DNA of 64,000 nt from Ascaris suum (lineage: Eukaryota > Nematoda > Chromadorea > Rhabditida > Ascarididae), in the NCBI GenBank assembly GCA_013433145.1, contig CM024189.1, positions 4,708,501 to 4,772,500 of the forward strand, written 5' to 3'. Below the pieces are notes generated by a model. That model was not told where the DNA came from, searched no databases, and worked only from the letters and a program-made list of their open reading frames with translations. Numbering within the stretch: the stretch's first letter is position 1; each line of letters opens with the position of its first letter. Of this stretch, positions 1 through 13,200 are shown one piece after another. The translations under genes and the position numbers were made by a program.

Positions 1-3000
1 TCCAATTATACAGGAGCGATAAATAGGAAATCACTCAAAATTGAGTCCAATCTACTGGCAGCAAATAAAACAAAGTTATCGACTCGTTATCTCTTATGCA
101 AATTCGGGATCATTTCTTTTGCAAATCTGTACTACTTATTTTGCATAGAAAACTTTCTTCCGCATGGCAAAATTTCAAGAACGTCACAATATACCATCAG
201 ATTTTGAAGGAATGCTAGGAAAAAGTTAAACTGCTGAGTGTTTGGGAGAAAAAAAAGAATTGTTTAGAGCAGACATAACTGACGTTGTCTATGTAGAATC
301 GTGCATTTGGGTAAAAATTCCCATACAAGTTGACTTACTTCCGTTGCAATGAAAAGGCGCTATTTCGCAAATACAAACAGACCCAACTCAATCAAAACAT
401 ACTTTTTCGATGAGTCGATGCTTGTTAGGAAGTGTTTAGACATCGGTTGACACGACAAAATGGCACCTCCAAAACCCTGCTTGCATAAAAGTGCGCGATC
501 AAATGAAAGGATGGCCTACTTTCGTACGTAGTACCATTCAAGAAATTAGAACATCAAGTAGGCCGGAATAGCGCAGTGTAGTGCAGTGATGCTCATCTAT
601 CGACTCTCTAGTGGCCGCCCGTTGACCAATGGACGATGCTTAGGACTAAGTCACACCGGATCCGTCCATCTGCCTAAACCGCATGAAAACTCGCTTTATT
701 CATTTTTCCTCTTTGTTCTACATTTACTCTGTTGTGTGTTGAGACGCATTTTATCATACTACCTTTTGTTCTTACTTTTCCAGCCATCAATGCCGTCTAA
801 AAGTATGGGTAGAACTCCTAACCTCTGCTCACAAGTATGATGCAAGCCCACATAATAGCATGCTTTGAGTATCCAGCCATCATAACTACATTCATCGTAG
901 TACTTACCTGCTCAATGCATTTTCTTTTCTCTTCCATGAGTCCACCTTATTATCATCTTGATAATTCACAGCCCTCATTTCGTGTATTTTCCGTTTATGT
1001 GTAACTATTAAGATCTGCTCCACTATGGAATGTTTATTGCAGTTGGGCGCTTATGTTTATCTATGTTAAGCTGTAGTTAGCTACGCTTGAGCTCTATGCA
1101 CATATAGCTCACATTCTGCCGTAGTGGGACTTTATGCATTAATTATGTCATCATAACAAAACTTTTAGGTCAAGTCAGTATGATAATTAAGTGTTCAGCA
1201 TCCGTAGCGGTATATTTGTCTATTGTGTTTTCAAAAAAAAAAAGATATTCAAGTATGGCCGAAGAAGCGCAAAATCAAAGCGTAAGAAAGGGTCATTTGA
1301 AAAAAAAGGTGACGCGTTAGTGACCATGCCACACTGCGTAAAATGGCTAATTAAACGCTCAGTAAGCGACGTTTCCCATTTCTCGCTGAGGTCACTTTAA
1401 CGGATTTAGCAGTCGACAATTTTCGCGCTATAATTGTAGGGAACGATTGCCGACAGATAAAACGCGTCGCTGTCAGTTATGATTGCGCCACAGCTAATGG
1501 TCGCTGTCGTTTTTTAGCAGTCGCTTGCAGCTGTTCGCGTTATTGCTGTAAAGTTATCACATCCTATATGCATCACTTTCCCTTCCCAGGTGAATTCCAT
1601 TGTGAATGCAGAGGAGGAAGGGATGGCTTGAGGTACGGGGCTTCGGGGAAAAGCGATGAATACGACAGCTGGCGGTGGTTAGAGAACAGTAGCTCCCGTT
1701 ACTTTGCTCCTTTATGATTTGCGATGGCTCATTGTGTAGCACATCAGCATTTAGGTATTCGTAACATGCAGTAATCTGCTTAAAATTAGTTGTTACAATT
1801 GGCTCATCTATCCTTACTGTCTATTCATTGTTTGGTTCAAGATTTTTTATTGCAGGCTAGAGAAAAGCTGTATGATAAAAAACTGTAAAGAAATAACTGA
1901 CTTATCTTCTCAGTCAATTATATAATAGTGTTGTGATCACATTTGCTCATTTCTACACTCTCAATGCGAAGGTAATTGTTCGCATTCACCTTTCAAGATA
2001 AAGTATGAAGGCGCTATCACAAATGGATGTTCGATTTTGCAGACAACAGTTGCATGCAAATTTGTAGGAGAATTTTTTTCAAAAGTTTTAACTAAATGTT
2101 ATGAACGTCTCGGAATTTACTTAATTGATTGTCGATAATGTGTACGCCAAACGCCCACTTAGAAGATATTGTTTTTGCGTTTTCATTATGCGATGAGCAA
2201 TTGTTGAGGAAAATTCTTCATTTTTAGCCCTTCTCGCAGTCATTATAGATGAAAGGAATAGATCTTAATGGATCCCCATTGAATAAGGGAACAGAGTCAG
2301 TGTTCGTTTTGAAGGTGTGCTATGAAAGATGGTATAATCTATTTTCCTGTTGGAAGTGTTACAATAATCGAAAGTGTGATGTGAACGTCGAAGTCGACCA
2401 TGTTTATGATTCTTGTTTAGAGCGCTAGGATTAGAACGGGTTTACTTCGCTCGCTTATAATCCATACTGCACAACGATGCAGCTCACAATCGGCCTCATA
2501 ATATACACACATCACGTGTATATGTTGCCCTGTAGTTCACATTTTGTTCTTATGTGATGTTGATGAGCCATATGCGGCACGCGTTGCCTGCCATCATGTA
2601 GCTATTGTTTTATTGGACTTTTTTTTTGCCACCGTTCAAGCCGCTTTTCCGTCCACTTTTGTTTCCCAACGTCAAGTCTCGAAAACCGTTCATTCAAAAG
2701 AATGGACGATCGTTAGTGATATGGTTACTTACCTGCTGCTTATCGATTGCATCGATTAAAAAATTTCAGGAACCTGTTTCCCGGGGACTAACTTTTTGAT
2801 GTTAGGAGACAGTCATTGATCTAATACGGAAAAATTATATGTTATACGACAGCCTTCGATGACATCCCTATCTTTCCGGATTTTCTAATTACACTTACAC
2901 TGGAAGAAACGTTCATCTCAAAAAAATGGACCTGATGTTGCCATAATCAAGTATGCATCATACCGTTCCTAATGAATTGGTTCGAGGATTCGAAAATCTT

Positions 3001-5349
3001 CGAAGCCGCCCCAGAGATTTGTATGATATGCGAGTATAGCGGAAGAAGTAACCAAGAATAAGTCTACATGATTTCGATGTAATAAACAAGTACTGAAGAG
3101 GACAGTTTTGGCTTAAGCGAGACCGCACACTATAGATGAACTCGTGTGACCGGTTTTATATTCCACGAAGATCCTCAGCAAACAGTTTGAGAATGGTAGA
3201 AAGATTTGAGAGCAAGTTCTCAGCTGTTGTTTTCCAATTGCAGTCTATTAGAAATGCCTAGAGACCATGATCTTGGGAAAATGAAGCCCACAAAAATATA
3301 GTAGAAAGGGTTTCGAACTATTGTTTTTCTACAAGCGCTGCAACCAGTTTGCTTATTGCCCATTTAATCTCTCCAGAACAACCTAAAAGGGATCTTTTTC
3401 AGCGACAACATCGAGTGCGCTGAAAGCGACCACGAAGTTCTTCAAAGCTGAACATGCCGATTTCTTCAAATAGTAACTCGGAAGTTTCCTTAACAACTGG
3501 GGAAAGCACATCAATAAACAATTTTTGTAAATGCCATGGAAAAAGATAGAATTTTGATTCACTAAGAACTATATGAGTTATAGCAGTAGAGTGTTTCTTT
3601 TCGTGCGATTTTTTATGCGAAAAGGAACAATGATTTCATTTGCATATTTGTGCGATCATGTTCAAAAGACGTAAAAATTGCGGCGTACAAGTGGCCATCG
3701 CAAGAATCCATTTTATAAACTGGCGGTATTAGTTTCTCATCAAGAGTGCCAATATGACACTTCCGCCAAATTTTCCTGCAACTTATTGAGCATTGTTTGA
3801 AATGATGTCAGTTGTGTAGCTTCTAAAAAAGTCATAGCGATAATGGCATTTAATCATTACAAAATGTAGCAATATTTTTGCACATCGACACAGAAATCTC
3901 AAGGTAATGCTGAATGGGCAATTATTTATGAGTGTGCAAACGTTGGCCATTTGAATTGGTTACAGACATAAATCGATGCATGACATTCACACGAGCTCGG
4001 CACATCAATGAGCATGCCGAACAGTCGCCTTTTATAGGCATGACAGCTCGATCAGCTGCTCACTCAATAGACCTCTGTATCCCGATATGCTCTGTATGAA
4101 AACCGTTTATCTCGTCTCCTTTCTTCTCTCGTTCTTAACATGATCGGTGATGAACTCGGTTTTCATTTGCAGTTGTTGATCGCTTTCATTCGTATTTATT
4201 GTTGAATTATAAATTGCATTACTAACGGGGAACGTATTGCACAATCAACCTTTCCTCATGACTTCGCCAGCTACAAAATCAATTCAGAATCCTTAGTAAT
4301 GATTTGAATATACGGGCTTATTTTCATAATATAACATAATCTTCAGGTTTTGAGCCTTTAGCAGATCGGTTTATTAAACTGTCTCTATAAATCCGAGTAA
4401 AGCTTACTGATTTAAGCGTTTAAGCCTCCAATATGATTGGACCATCTTGTATTTGTTTCCATGTGGCGGAAATTTGTTTAGCGCTTTTTATTGCCCCTTA
4501 GGCTACGTCCATCAACTAATAAACGTCAGCTGTTCTCGCAGCAGTCTTCGTTGATAGTTTTCTTGTCGCATTGTTGAACTTTAAAAGACATGACCAAGTA
4601 GTACAAGGCTTGCGAACTTTTTCGCTATGCGGGGAATAACTTTGGAATTTAATGCATTTATTCAGAATTTAACATTTATTGTAATGTTGAAAGTAAAAAA
4701 TTTGAGTTATCTCGTAATAACCAAATGTGCTATGCCTAATAACGAAACGAGCATCTCGTAAGACACACCATTTCGACTCCTGCATTTTCCGTCCGTCACT
4801 TAATTCAACCGTTGATGGTGAATGTTGATTGATCTAAAGTTCCACCCTTGAATTAGCGTAGCGTTTAGTCAAAGCACAAACAATAATTGGTAATTAAAAA
4901 CGGAAATAGCTAGGAAGTTGTATCAGCTGCATTATATAGAGTGTCAGGAACTTCCGTTTCATTGAACTCTTTTGCTATGTGTGAAATACTTATCTGAAAA
5001 TATCTCCTAACAACGAAATTGCTGTTCACCTTAACAAAAGCTACAGGTAGATCTAATGCAAAACATTACGCACAACAGTGAATTTGTTTGCTGATGAGTG
5101 TGTAATCCACTGAAAATTTTACGTATATTTTCTTCTCCACCTTATTTAAAGAATACAGTTTGAAAAAAAACGGAATTATTTGAATCTGTGAGAAAAAGGG
5201 GATGTATCAGAGGTAGAAAAAGTTTCTTTTTTATCTTTGATAAGAGGATGAAAAAATTCCGCTTTTCTGACTATTAGTTGACTGATTAATGAACGAGGAT
5301 TGCGCTCAGTGAATGTGGATGTTTATCGTTGAAGTGTATTGCATTTCAG
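1..5349. other. Upstream non-coding region, no gene recognised
   Basis: About 5.3 kb of AT-rich sequence before the contactin gene. I found no open frame with acceptable splice sites or family motifs on either strand; the longest open stretches are short and of low-complexity composition. A somewhat GC-richer patch lies around 1380-1740 but has no coding logic I could support. The 3' part presumably holds the promoter of the contactin gene; no specific element could be assigned. Confidence 0.5.
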
Positions 5350-5387
5350 CGGAACCGATGACTGCACACTTTGAGTGGTGATCTGGA
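5338..5387 (+). promoter_or_regulatory. Candidate trans-splice acceptor and 5' leader of the contactin gene
   Basis: A pyrimidine-containing acceptor ending TTTCAG at 5349 lies 38 bases before the ATG at 5388, with no other ATG opening a long frame between them. In nematodes this arrangement commonly marks spliced-leader addition, although an ordinary 5'-UTR intron would look the same. Confidence 0.4.
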
Positions 5388-8300
5388 ATGAATGCAGTGA
5401 AAATTCTTTTCCTGCACCTGGCGATCAATCGGTTCCTCCTGTTCGTCTCTTTCGTTGCTTCATTTGGTAATTATTTTGTCACTTTTTCCGTTGTTTCATT
5501 TGCACTTCGCTAACATGCATATCTTATCGCTGCTTTCTTTTAATCTTATCTTCTTTCCTAATTTACTAGGCACAATTTCGACTCTAGTGTAAGGATGGGA
5601 AATAATTGTTGGAATTTGTGACCAAAAGCATGGCCCTCATTCCTAAAAATGTGATCGTTCAAATGACTCATAAAATGAATCCCTCTGAACATAACATAAT
5701 TACTGAAAAACCCTTTCTTATAATATGCACAGTTATGTAAAAATTTGTTCCAAATAGCATTTGAATAAACAAACTCAGTTGAGTTCAACGCTACTCGATA
5801 TTATTACGATGCTTGCAGCTCTTTTCTATCTGCAACTTACGCTTCTAACGAATTAGAACCACTGAAATGCGAGCCTCGGAGACTTTGTAGGATCACCTGT
5901 TGGTTCTCATCTTTTAAAAAACCTCTCCGCAGTCCATAAGCCTTTTTTCCGGTATGGACTGAAATTTTTCTTTATTCATGCCTGTTAAAATTGTAGTTGA
6001 TATGCTGCTACTTGTCGAGCGAGGCGAGCCAGAGATGTAAACCGCGCAACTAGCGCATAAAAAAAGTGACGGAAAGCGCCACATGTGAACATAAGTCATA
6101 TGTATGTCAAGATGGTCTGTGTCTATATGTATGTCTGTGTTTATATTATAGAATAATCATGTCTTTGTATGTGTTTATACGCGCACTTAAACAATTTATG
6201 CGCATAGCCTTCAGTCCGACAGTTTCATATTTGTTAGGAATAGAGCACAATCCGAGTATGTAGCTGCATGGCTAATGCGCCTATTCTATGGGCTGCAAAA
6301 TTTGAGTGTAATCTCATTCACCGACCGATATTTTGTGGTGAATCGTTGTGAAAGAGTGTCGAACCTAGCATTTCGTTACAAAATACTTATTGCTTATAGT
6401 GAATGATCGAGTAAGGTTTTAGTGATGCTTCCAAATGGCAGATAATCCCAACGATTGACATCCTCCACCAATAAAACTTAACGCAGCTTTCAAGCTCGAG
6501 CGTACTATACAGCATCGTACAAAAAGAAACCAAAGCGCTCGTCGCCGGTGAATTATACCTAAAAGGCTTTCGGCTGTTTTCTCGAGAGTTTTGCATATTT
6601 TTTATCATATCGTCTAATTTTTCAGTGATGTTTTCTTAAGAGAAATTGTATTTTTACTATATTTTTAATGACTCCTACGCATCACTTGAACTATACTGTC
6701 CACCTAGCCAAGAGGTAGCGTATTTGATAATTATAGAACATTTTAATGAAATTTGAGGAAAGTAATGCAATGCCGTAATCAATTTGGGAACCAATTAATG
6801 ATTTGTTTCTTGACGTAAGAAATTCCAATTTTCATAAGTTAACATTTCGCTAGTATCTGCGACTAATATTTTTTACTGAGTTCATTTTATCGCTTTTCGC
6901 AAAAAACTAGCAAATTGAATGGTGATCAAAGAATTTTTGGATTAATTGGAACAAACTGATGTTTAGAAGAGTTCATGTTTGCATGGCGACATGCGTTGTA
7001 AGCAACTGAGCACTTGTTGTGGTGTGGTTTCAACGTGAAGAATTAGTTGTTTACAAACGGAAAAGCAAAACAAGGAGTATGTTTGTGAGAGACAACATAG
7101 TGCTCAGAATGTAAGGATAATTTATAGTTGTCATTGCTTACTCTTCAAACGACAGGGACTTTCACTGCATTCGCATTTGGGTCCGACATTGAGAACAACT
7201 GTGCGCTTGAGTGGATTAGCAAACGATGAGTACACATTGAGTGCCCATATTCGACTCCACTCACCGCGTCGCTGTTCACTTACCCCCTTCTCAAGTGCCG
7301 CTAAACGACCACCAGCTGCAGACGAACTCGACGTTCAAAACGATTTGTTGCAATTGAAGCCCTTATAAATTGGGAGTCTATTGTACTGAGCAAAGAAGAT
7401 TGCAGTTTAAATTCATTTAACTGCGAAGCGAGTAGTTTTGAAAAATAATTCAAATTTGCTGTGCACCCAAAGTGATAAAAATTTTGCATGGAAGCTGCAT
7501 CGTCGACAATATGACAGTGTGACATAGGTAATATCATTACATTTTTAAGCCACAACAACCTGATGCGCAAGCTGATTCGGCTTTTTGAAATACTCACAAA
7601 CTTTGCAGTAGGTTGATCACCCTGAAAATTCGTCGGCCGTTAAATGTTCAACCTTCTGATGACATGACTGTTGCTCTTCAGCTGACTAAGTTTACTCATA
7701 ATTCATTTACAGTTGATAAGCTGAAACTACCCACTCAGTGAAATTTTAGGCTTCTACGTGAATCATTGTGGACGTTACTTGAAAGCAGTGCTCATTCACC
7801 CCTCTCAGCGAAATAGAAAAGCTTATCAAAACTCGAGCAAATGTAGTTGTTATGCAGTGAAGTGAGCGACTCAATGGATGGTTGGATTATTAATTGATGC
7901 CTCAGTCAGAGATTTATAGACGTATGTTTTGCGGACGAAACTTTATGACGCTGATGCGAGCCATCCATCAATCACTAATATCCTCATCCTTATGTTGGCG
8001 AGCGCATCATTTTGATTGAATGTCGAACAATCACCGATCAAAAGCTTCCAACCAGCGAACACTTAAATGATTACTGAACTCATTTTGCGCAAAGTCAACA
8101 CCAATATTTCCATTAAAATTGTTTGCGAATAACTGGGTAATTGTGGGAAATATTTTTGCGTGATAAGCATCGAATTATCTCAAAGAGCATGATTTGAGAT
8201 TGCTAACGATAGAAAACTTTTTCGCACATTGCAGAGTACGATTAATCGTTGAATTCAGTCGCGAGTGAATCAAGAAAATTGATCCTGCACTAAGTCGGCG

Positions 8301-10272
8301 GTACCATTTTCTATCGTCTGCAAACGTTTCGTCTAGTTACAGTTCAAAGAAGGTGATGGAGAGATGGGAAGGAGGGTCAGGGGGAGGGGGCGGGAAGGCG
8401 ATAAAAACGTTGCAAAGCGCATTTCAAACAGTTCATGCCATCTTCGCTTATAGAGTTATGCTATATACATTCAATAATAATCTGGGGGCCATTCACGAAA
8501 TTCTTGTGAGCTCATTGCTGATATTACAGTAGGTTACAGCGGGTTGTTTCTATTATGGCAGTTCGTCCACGCTTTCGAGTGGATAATCACCCAGCTTGAT
8601 CGAATTAGGGTTGTTAATTTCTGCGTTTCTTTGAATGAGACGTAATTGTGAATAACAGAGTTATCGTCTTCGTGACAACTATTTGCTACTCTTTAGCACT
8701 TCATTCAATTAGGGCATACCAATGACACTCATTAAATGGAGAGCGTTCCATAACCTCGTTTGATGAACGCACTTTCTAGAGAAGCGCTCTTTCGAGTGCA
8801 CTCGTCTGCTGCTATAGACACGTTACAAGCACCACACTAATACTCTTACAATATGAAACATATTCCAATACAAATTATTTCATCTAGCGTTTCCTTAAGA
8901 GGATGGCTAACTGGGTTTCTCATTAGTATATCCGAATTGTTTAGATCAACGAAAATGTCCACTGGAATGGACTCCAGTAGCCGAACATTGCGTTCGACTC
9001 TACCCACGATCCGTGGATGCACAAGCAGCCCAATCGATTTGTGACGACAATTTGGCGCAGCTTCTAAACATTCTTGTCGATGATACACTATATACAGATC
9101 TCATTGCCGACGTTTACGAGCTATTACAAGTAATCGTTTCATAGTAATAACGTGCACTAATTTTTATCCTTGATTCAGTGCAAGCAATGAACCATGTTCG
9201 GAAGTCGTTGCCACGAAGACGACTGCCTCCCATGTCACGGCACTCTCAGCTTTCAAGGAATCCCCCCTACCATATTTCAGATCTCTTCTTGAAATTTATT
9301 TCTGTTGACGTGATTTTTTTCACCTTCACAATTCATTCAACACGTTATTTATTCCGTGAAAAACGGACACGTACATTCAGAAGCATTATAGAACCGTGGG
9401 AGAGAACCCATGGAAGAGAATCTAGACAAATATTTTTAAAGGTCTCATTTCTCTGTCTCACTGAATCGTTGCATTTTCTCGTTATGTTTCGATTTATTAA
9501 AGGTAAGCGATTCGGTTAAATTCCTTGATTCGATCAAATAATTTTGTTGATTTGAATCTATATGAAAAAAAGAAACACCATTTCATCAGTTATAACAAGC
9601 CATCTCTGAGAACATAGCGCAAGTGTAAAATGACATTATCCTCTATCTGTTGTTGTAACTGTACAAATGTGCAATCGCAACTGGTGCAGATGGGCGTTTG
9701 TTGAACTTTCACTACATTGTGTGATCATAAGCTTTCCGATTAAAACGAAAGTGAATAACGAACGCATTCGGAGATATAGAAAGCCCAGCAAGATTCCAAC
9801 GAAACATCAAAAATTCCGCCTTCTTTAAAGGTGCTCAAATAGTACAGCATAATTACTTTGCAGTTAGAGCATCACAGTTTTCCAAAAAGTCGATAACGTG
9901 GAATAAATACTGCGATCAGTGCGATTGTGAGATGCTTGTGTAACTAGAATTTCACTATAATTGTTTGAATTTTGCAGCACTACTTTGAAATAGGCTTGCA
10001 CGAATTAGCATGGCTCGTGGCCGCAGGAGAGTGGACTCCTTCATCTGGTATAAACTACGATGTGTGGAGCAAAACACAAAGTGTGCAGTCACATTTCGCC
10101 ATAATTCAACGAACTTCCAGCAGGAAATATAAATTGTACGTTAAAATTATGCATCCTTTACTGCATGAGCCCTTTGCGATTTGCATAGTCACTCCAACGG
10201 GATTGGCTGAAACTGAAAAAATGATGTTGTGTTCTGCACGGCGAAAAATAATGTGCATCACAGAGGGACCCC
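5388..10272 (+). other. Signal peptide and C-type lectin-like domain exons of the contactin gene
   Basis: Three exons (5388-5466, 8927-9129, 9978-10272) join in phases 1, 0 and 1. The first encodes a basic then hydrophobic leader ending SFVASF. The second carries Cys31, Cys37 with Trp41, Cys48 and Cys65 in the spacing of a lectin-fold first half. The third begins with HYFEIGL, the counterpart of the WIGL strand, followed by Trp106, then Cys163, Cys179 and Cys187 in the closing pattern of the fold (MCITEGP at the end). EPN and QPD sugar-binding triplets are absent. The final donor (C|GTCGAC at 10273) is weak, but it gives the phase needed for the Ig1 exon. Confidence 0.75.
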
Positions 10273-13200
10273 GTCGACAGTTATAGAGCTTATCCTTGAA
10301 AAATGAGCCCCAAGATGAGTTTAATTTCTACACAGTGGATTCTATTTTATTGATGATGCGGTATACTTTGACAAAACCTTCGCCGCCAAAATCAAACATC
10401 TTCCATCATTCACCGAAAAATTATGGAAAATCTTAAGATTTAGGGAATTCTGGAAGAAAATGTAACAGATGGGAATGTGTCAAGAATTTACAGGGCTGAT
10501 ATTTGATGATAGTAATCAACCCGAGTTCCCTCAGGCTTTCAGTCACAGTCCTGAAAATATCATCTAACCTGTGCATCGAGTCTCGAGCCTATATGTCTTT
10601 GCAGAGAGACAACGTAACGAAGTGACCTGAGCTCAGAAAGTTGCCATCTTTTGTGTCTTTCGCAAAATATAAAAAAAGAAGAAAATCTCCTAAACTGTGG
10701 ATGATATGGTCCCCTAGAAATGAGAAAAAAGTGCCACACTTCATTCTAAGGTGATTTGATAAAGGTATCTAATAGTGTGTAAGATTTTTACCCCACTCTG
10801 AAATGATGCTTTCGATTTCTCACGCTTGTTACTCGTTTTCTATAGTCTATAAACAGTCCAGTCATTACCTGAGCTTTTTTTACCATATCATGACAAATCA
10901 GTCTTACCTGAACTCGTGGAGCTCAGTCGATTCTAAACCGTACTTTTCTTTGTGTTTGGTTACATTTCCTAGCAGCTATTTTAGTACTAGTTATATTGCC
11001 TTATACTACTGTGTAGTAGCATTTCAGATCAACATTTTCAACGGGTTCTACTTATCCGTTCATTTGTTCGTTGCGACCTCAATTTAAAAGGCTGTTGCTC
11101 TATCAACAAGCTATACTTCCAACAGGTTGGAGTTATTTAATGCAATAGTATCTAGTTCATTTAATTGCTTCTCTATGACAGGAGAGAGGTGATTATCTGT
11201 TCGCAGTTTTTCTGAACCCGACTAAACGCATTCGTTGAAATTCTTCACAGAGTATGCGCTGCGATCTCCATTCGTTTTGCGAGCGATTTCTCCGCTAAAT
11301 ACACTCGATATCCCGTTATGCAGTCTTTACTATTTTCTCGTGAGCAGAATTTTAATAATTTAATTGTCGCCAATAACGCTTTTGCACTGATCACCTTTGG
11401 GAGCGTCAAGATTTCGGCGGTATTGATGAAAGTTGTGTTTACAACAAGTTTAGTCGTTGGCTTCCACAGTCAGTACTTTACCTCGATATGAACGTTTTTA
11501 GTCTTTTTACTTCAGAAATATGTTTTATCTTTCTATTAAGATCATTAAAGAATTTGTGGAATATAAACGAAATCTTTTAGAGGATATATGACTAGCGTGG
11601 GATAGATTCATGAGAATCTGAGCAGTTGGGGTATAAATGTGAGCTCCGCCTGTTGACTGCATCGGTATAGAGATGCTCAATGATTTACCACTGTAAGCTT
11701 TTTTTGAACAGTTATTGCTGCGTTGCAGGAGTACCACGGATAACAGAACAACCTAGCAGCGAATATTTGTATACAGATAGATCCGACAACAATTATATAA
11801 CGTTGCCATGTACAGCCGTCGGGAAGCCACTGCCACATATAAAATGGTTCAGGAACGGAGTTGAAGAAGTTGGTTTCATTTCTTGGATTTCATGGTTTTG
11901 CTCTGCACTATGAGGCTATATGTTCCCATCTAAAGTGATTTGATTCTTCTAGAAATTAATATCAGTGTAGATTTTATAATGCTAACTTCAGATTGATGTT
12001 GGAACGGAAAATTCTTCTCTGCTACTAGCCGGTGGATCGCTTATGATTGCGGTTGGAAGTAGAGACGGCAGCGATGAGAGCGCTTACGCAAGCTATCACT
12101 GTACAGCCGAAAACCAGCTCGGCGTTGTACGTAGCGTGAGTGCAATTGTACGACCGGCGTTCATTTCGGCTTTTCATAGCTCAAGGTTACTGTGAAAATT
12201 TCACTCACATTTTCTTGGATTTCTATGTCTTGGATTCTTGGAATACCGTGCACTTGACGAGAGCAACGTGTACAAGGGGAGGGTATTAGTCTAACCAAAT
12301 ATGAATTTGTTCAAAAGCATTCATTTTTGACTGCGATACCGGTCTAATGCCTTATTCTTATGTTACTGCAATGTCTAATGATCATGAATTATCTCAGTGA
12401 GGCTTCGCAAATTTGAGATAGCTCAAGCGTTTTCAGTAAAACAGAGTATTTTAACGAATCATCACACAGACACATCGAAATCCTTTTAGCTTATATCAAT
12501 ATTGTTCCATTTTAGTTCACTTGACATTAATTCTTTCGCAGAATTTGGCAGTTCTGTTGTTTTGCTCCTGTACACCCAAACCCGTTAATAGGTTGTTGTA
12601 TTTTCCTGAATATTCATGAGGTCATCTCGTAAGTAAGACAGCTTTGGGTTGCTCAACAAATCCTACTACGGAATGCATTCATTTTTTAGAATGGACGTGT
12701 TTGCATTTATTGCTCCAGGCAGGGGAGCACGGATTGAGTGCCAGGCTCCGCTGCACTATCCAAGTGAGCTCAACTTTTAACACTTCTCTGCTATAATTCA
12801 ATATTAACTTCGCTTCTCAAGAGCATACCTACTTTATGTAAACGGTTACCAAAGATATTCGTTGAAAAAGTTCTTTTCATAGAAAGTCCTCGATAGAACA
12901 TAAGCTAAATCAAAAAGTAAGTTTAATTGATGAAAATTTTTACTCATATGTGAGCGCATAAATTTCCACTCAGTCAATGTTTAATTAATGATAATGTAGC
13001 AGTTGATATAGAATCGCATCCGCTGAACCTTTCTTTTGAAACGGATTCAAAATAAAACCGAATTTAAATCCTATTGACGTCGATATAAAATTTGAGCTAA
13101 AATTTGGGTCGGTGCAAATGTTGAAATAAGTTCACATCTCTTTTGGTTAGTTTACTCTATCGAAAGAAATCGTTGCGTTTAACGTCTTTCACAGTGCCTA

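Noticed and set aside
8846..9088. 80-codon minus-strand frame and a second + strand frame here
   Set aside because: Both are shadows of the lectin-domain exon 8927-9129, which has the family cysteines in the third frame.
9178..9519. 113-codon + strand frame between the two lectin-domain exons
   Set aside because: It is not in a phase that fits the flanking exons: after the TTCAG acceptor, the required phase meets a stop within four codons. The lectin fold reads continuously when it is skipped.
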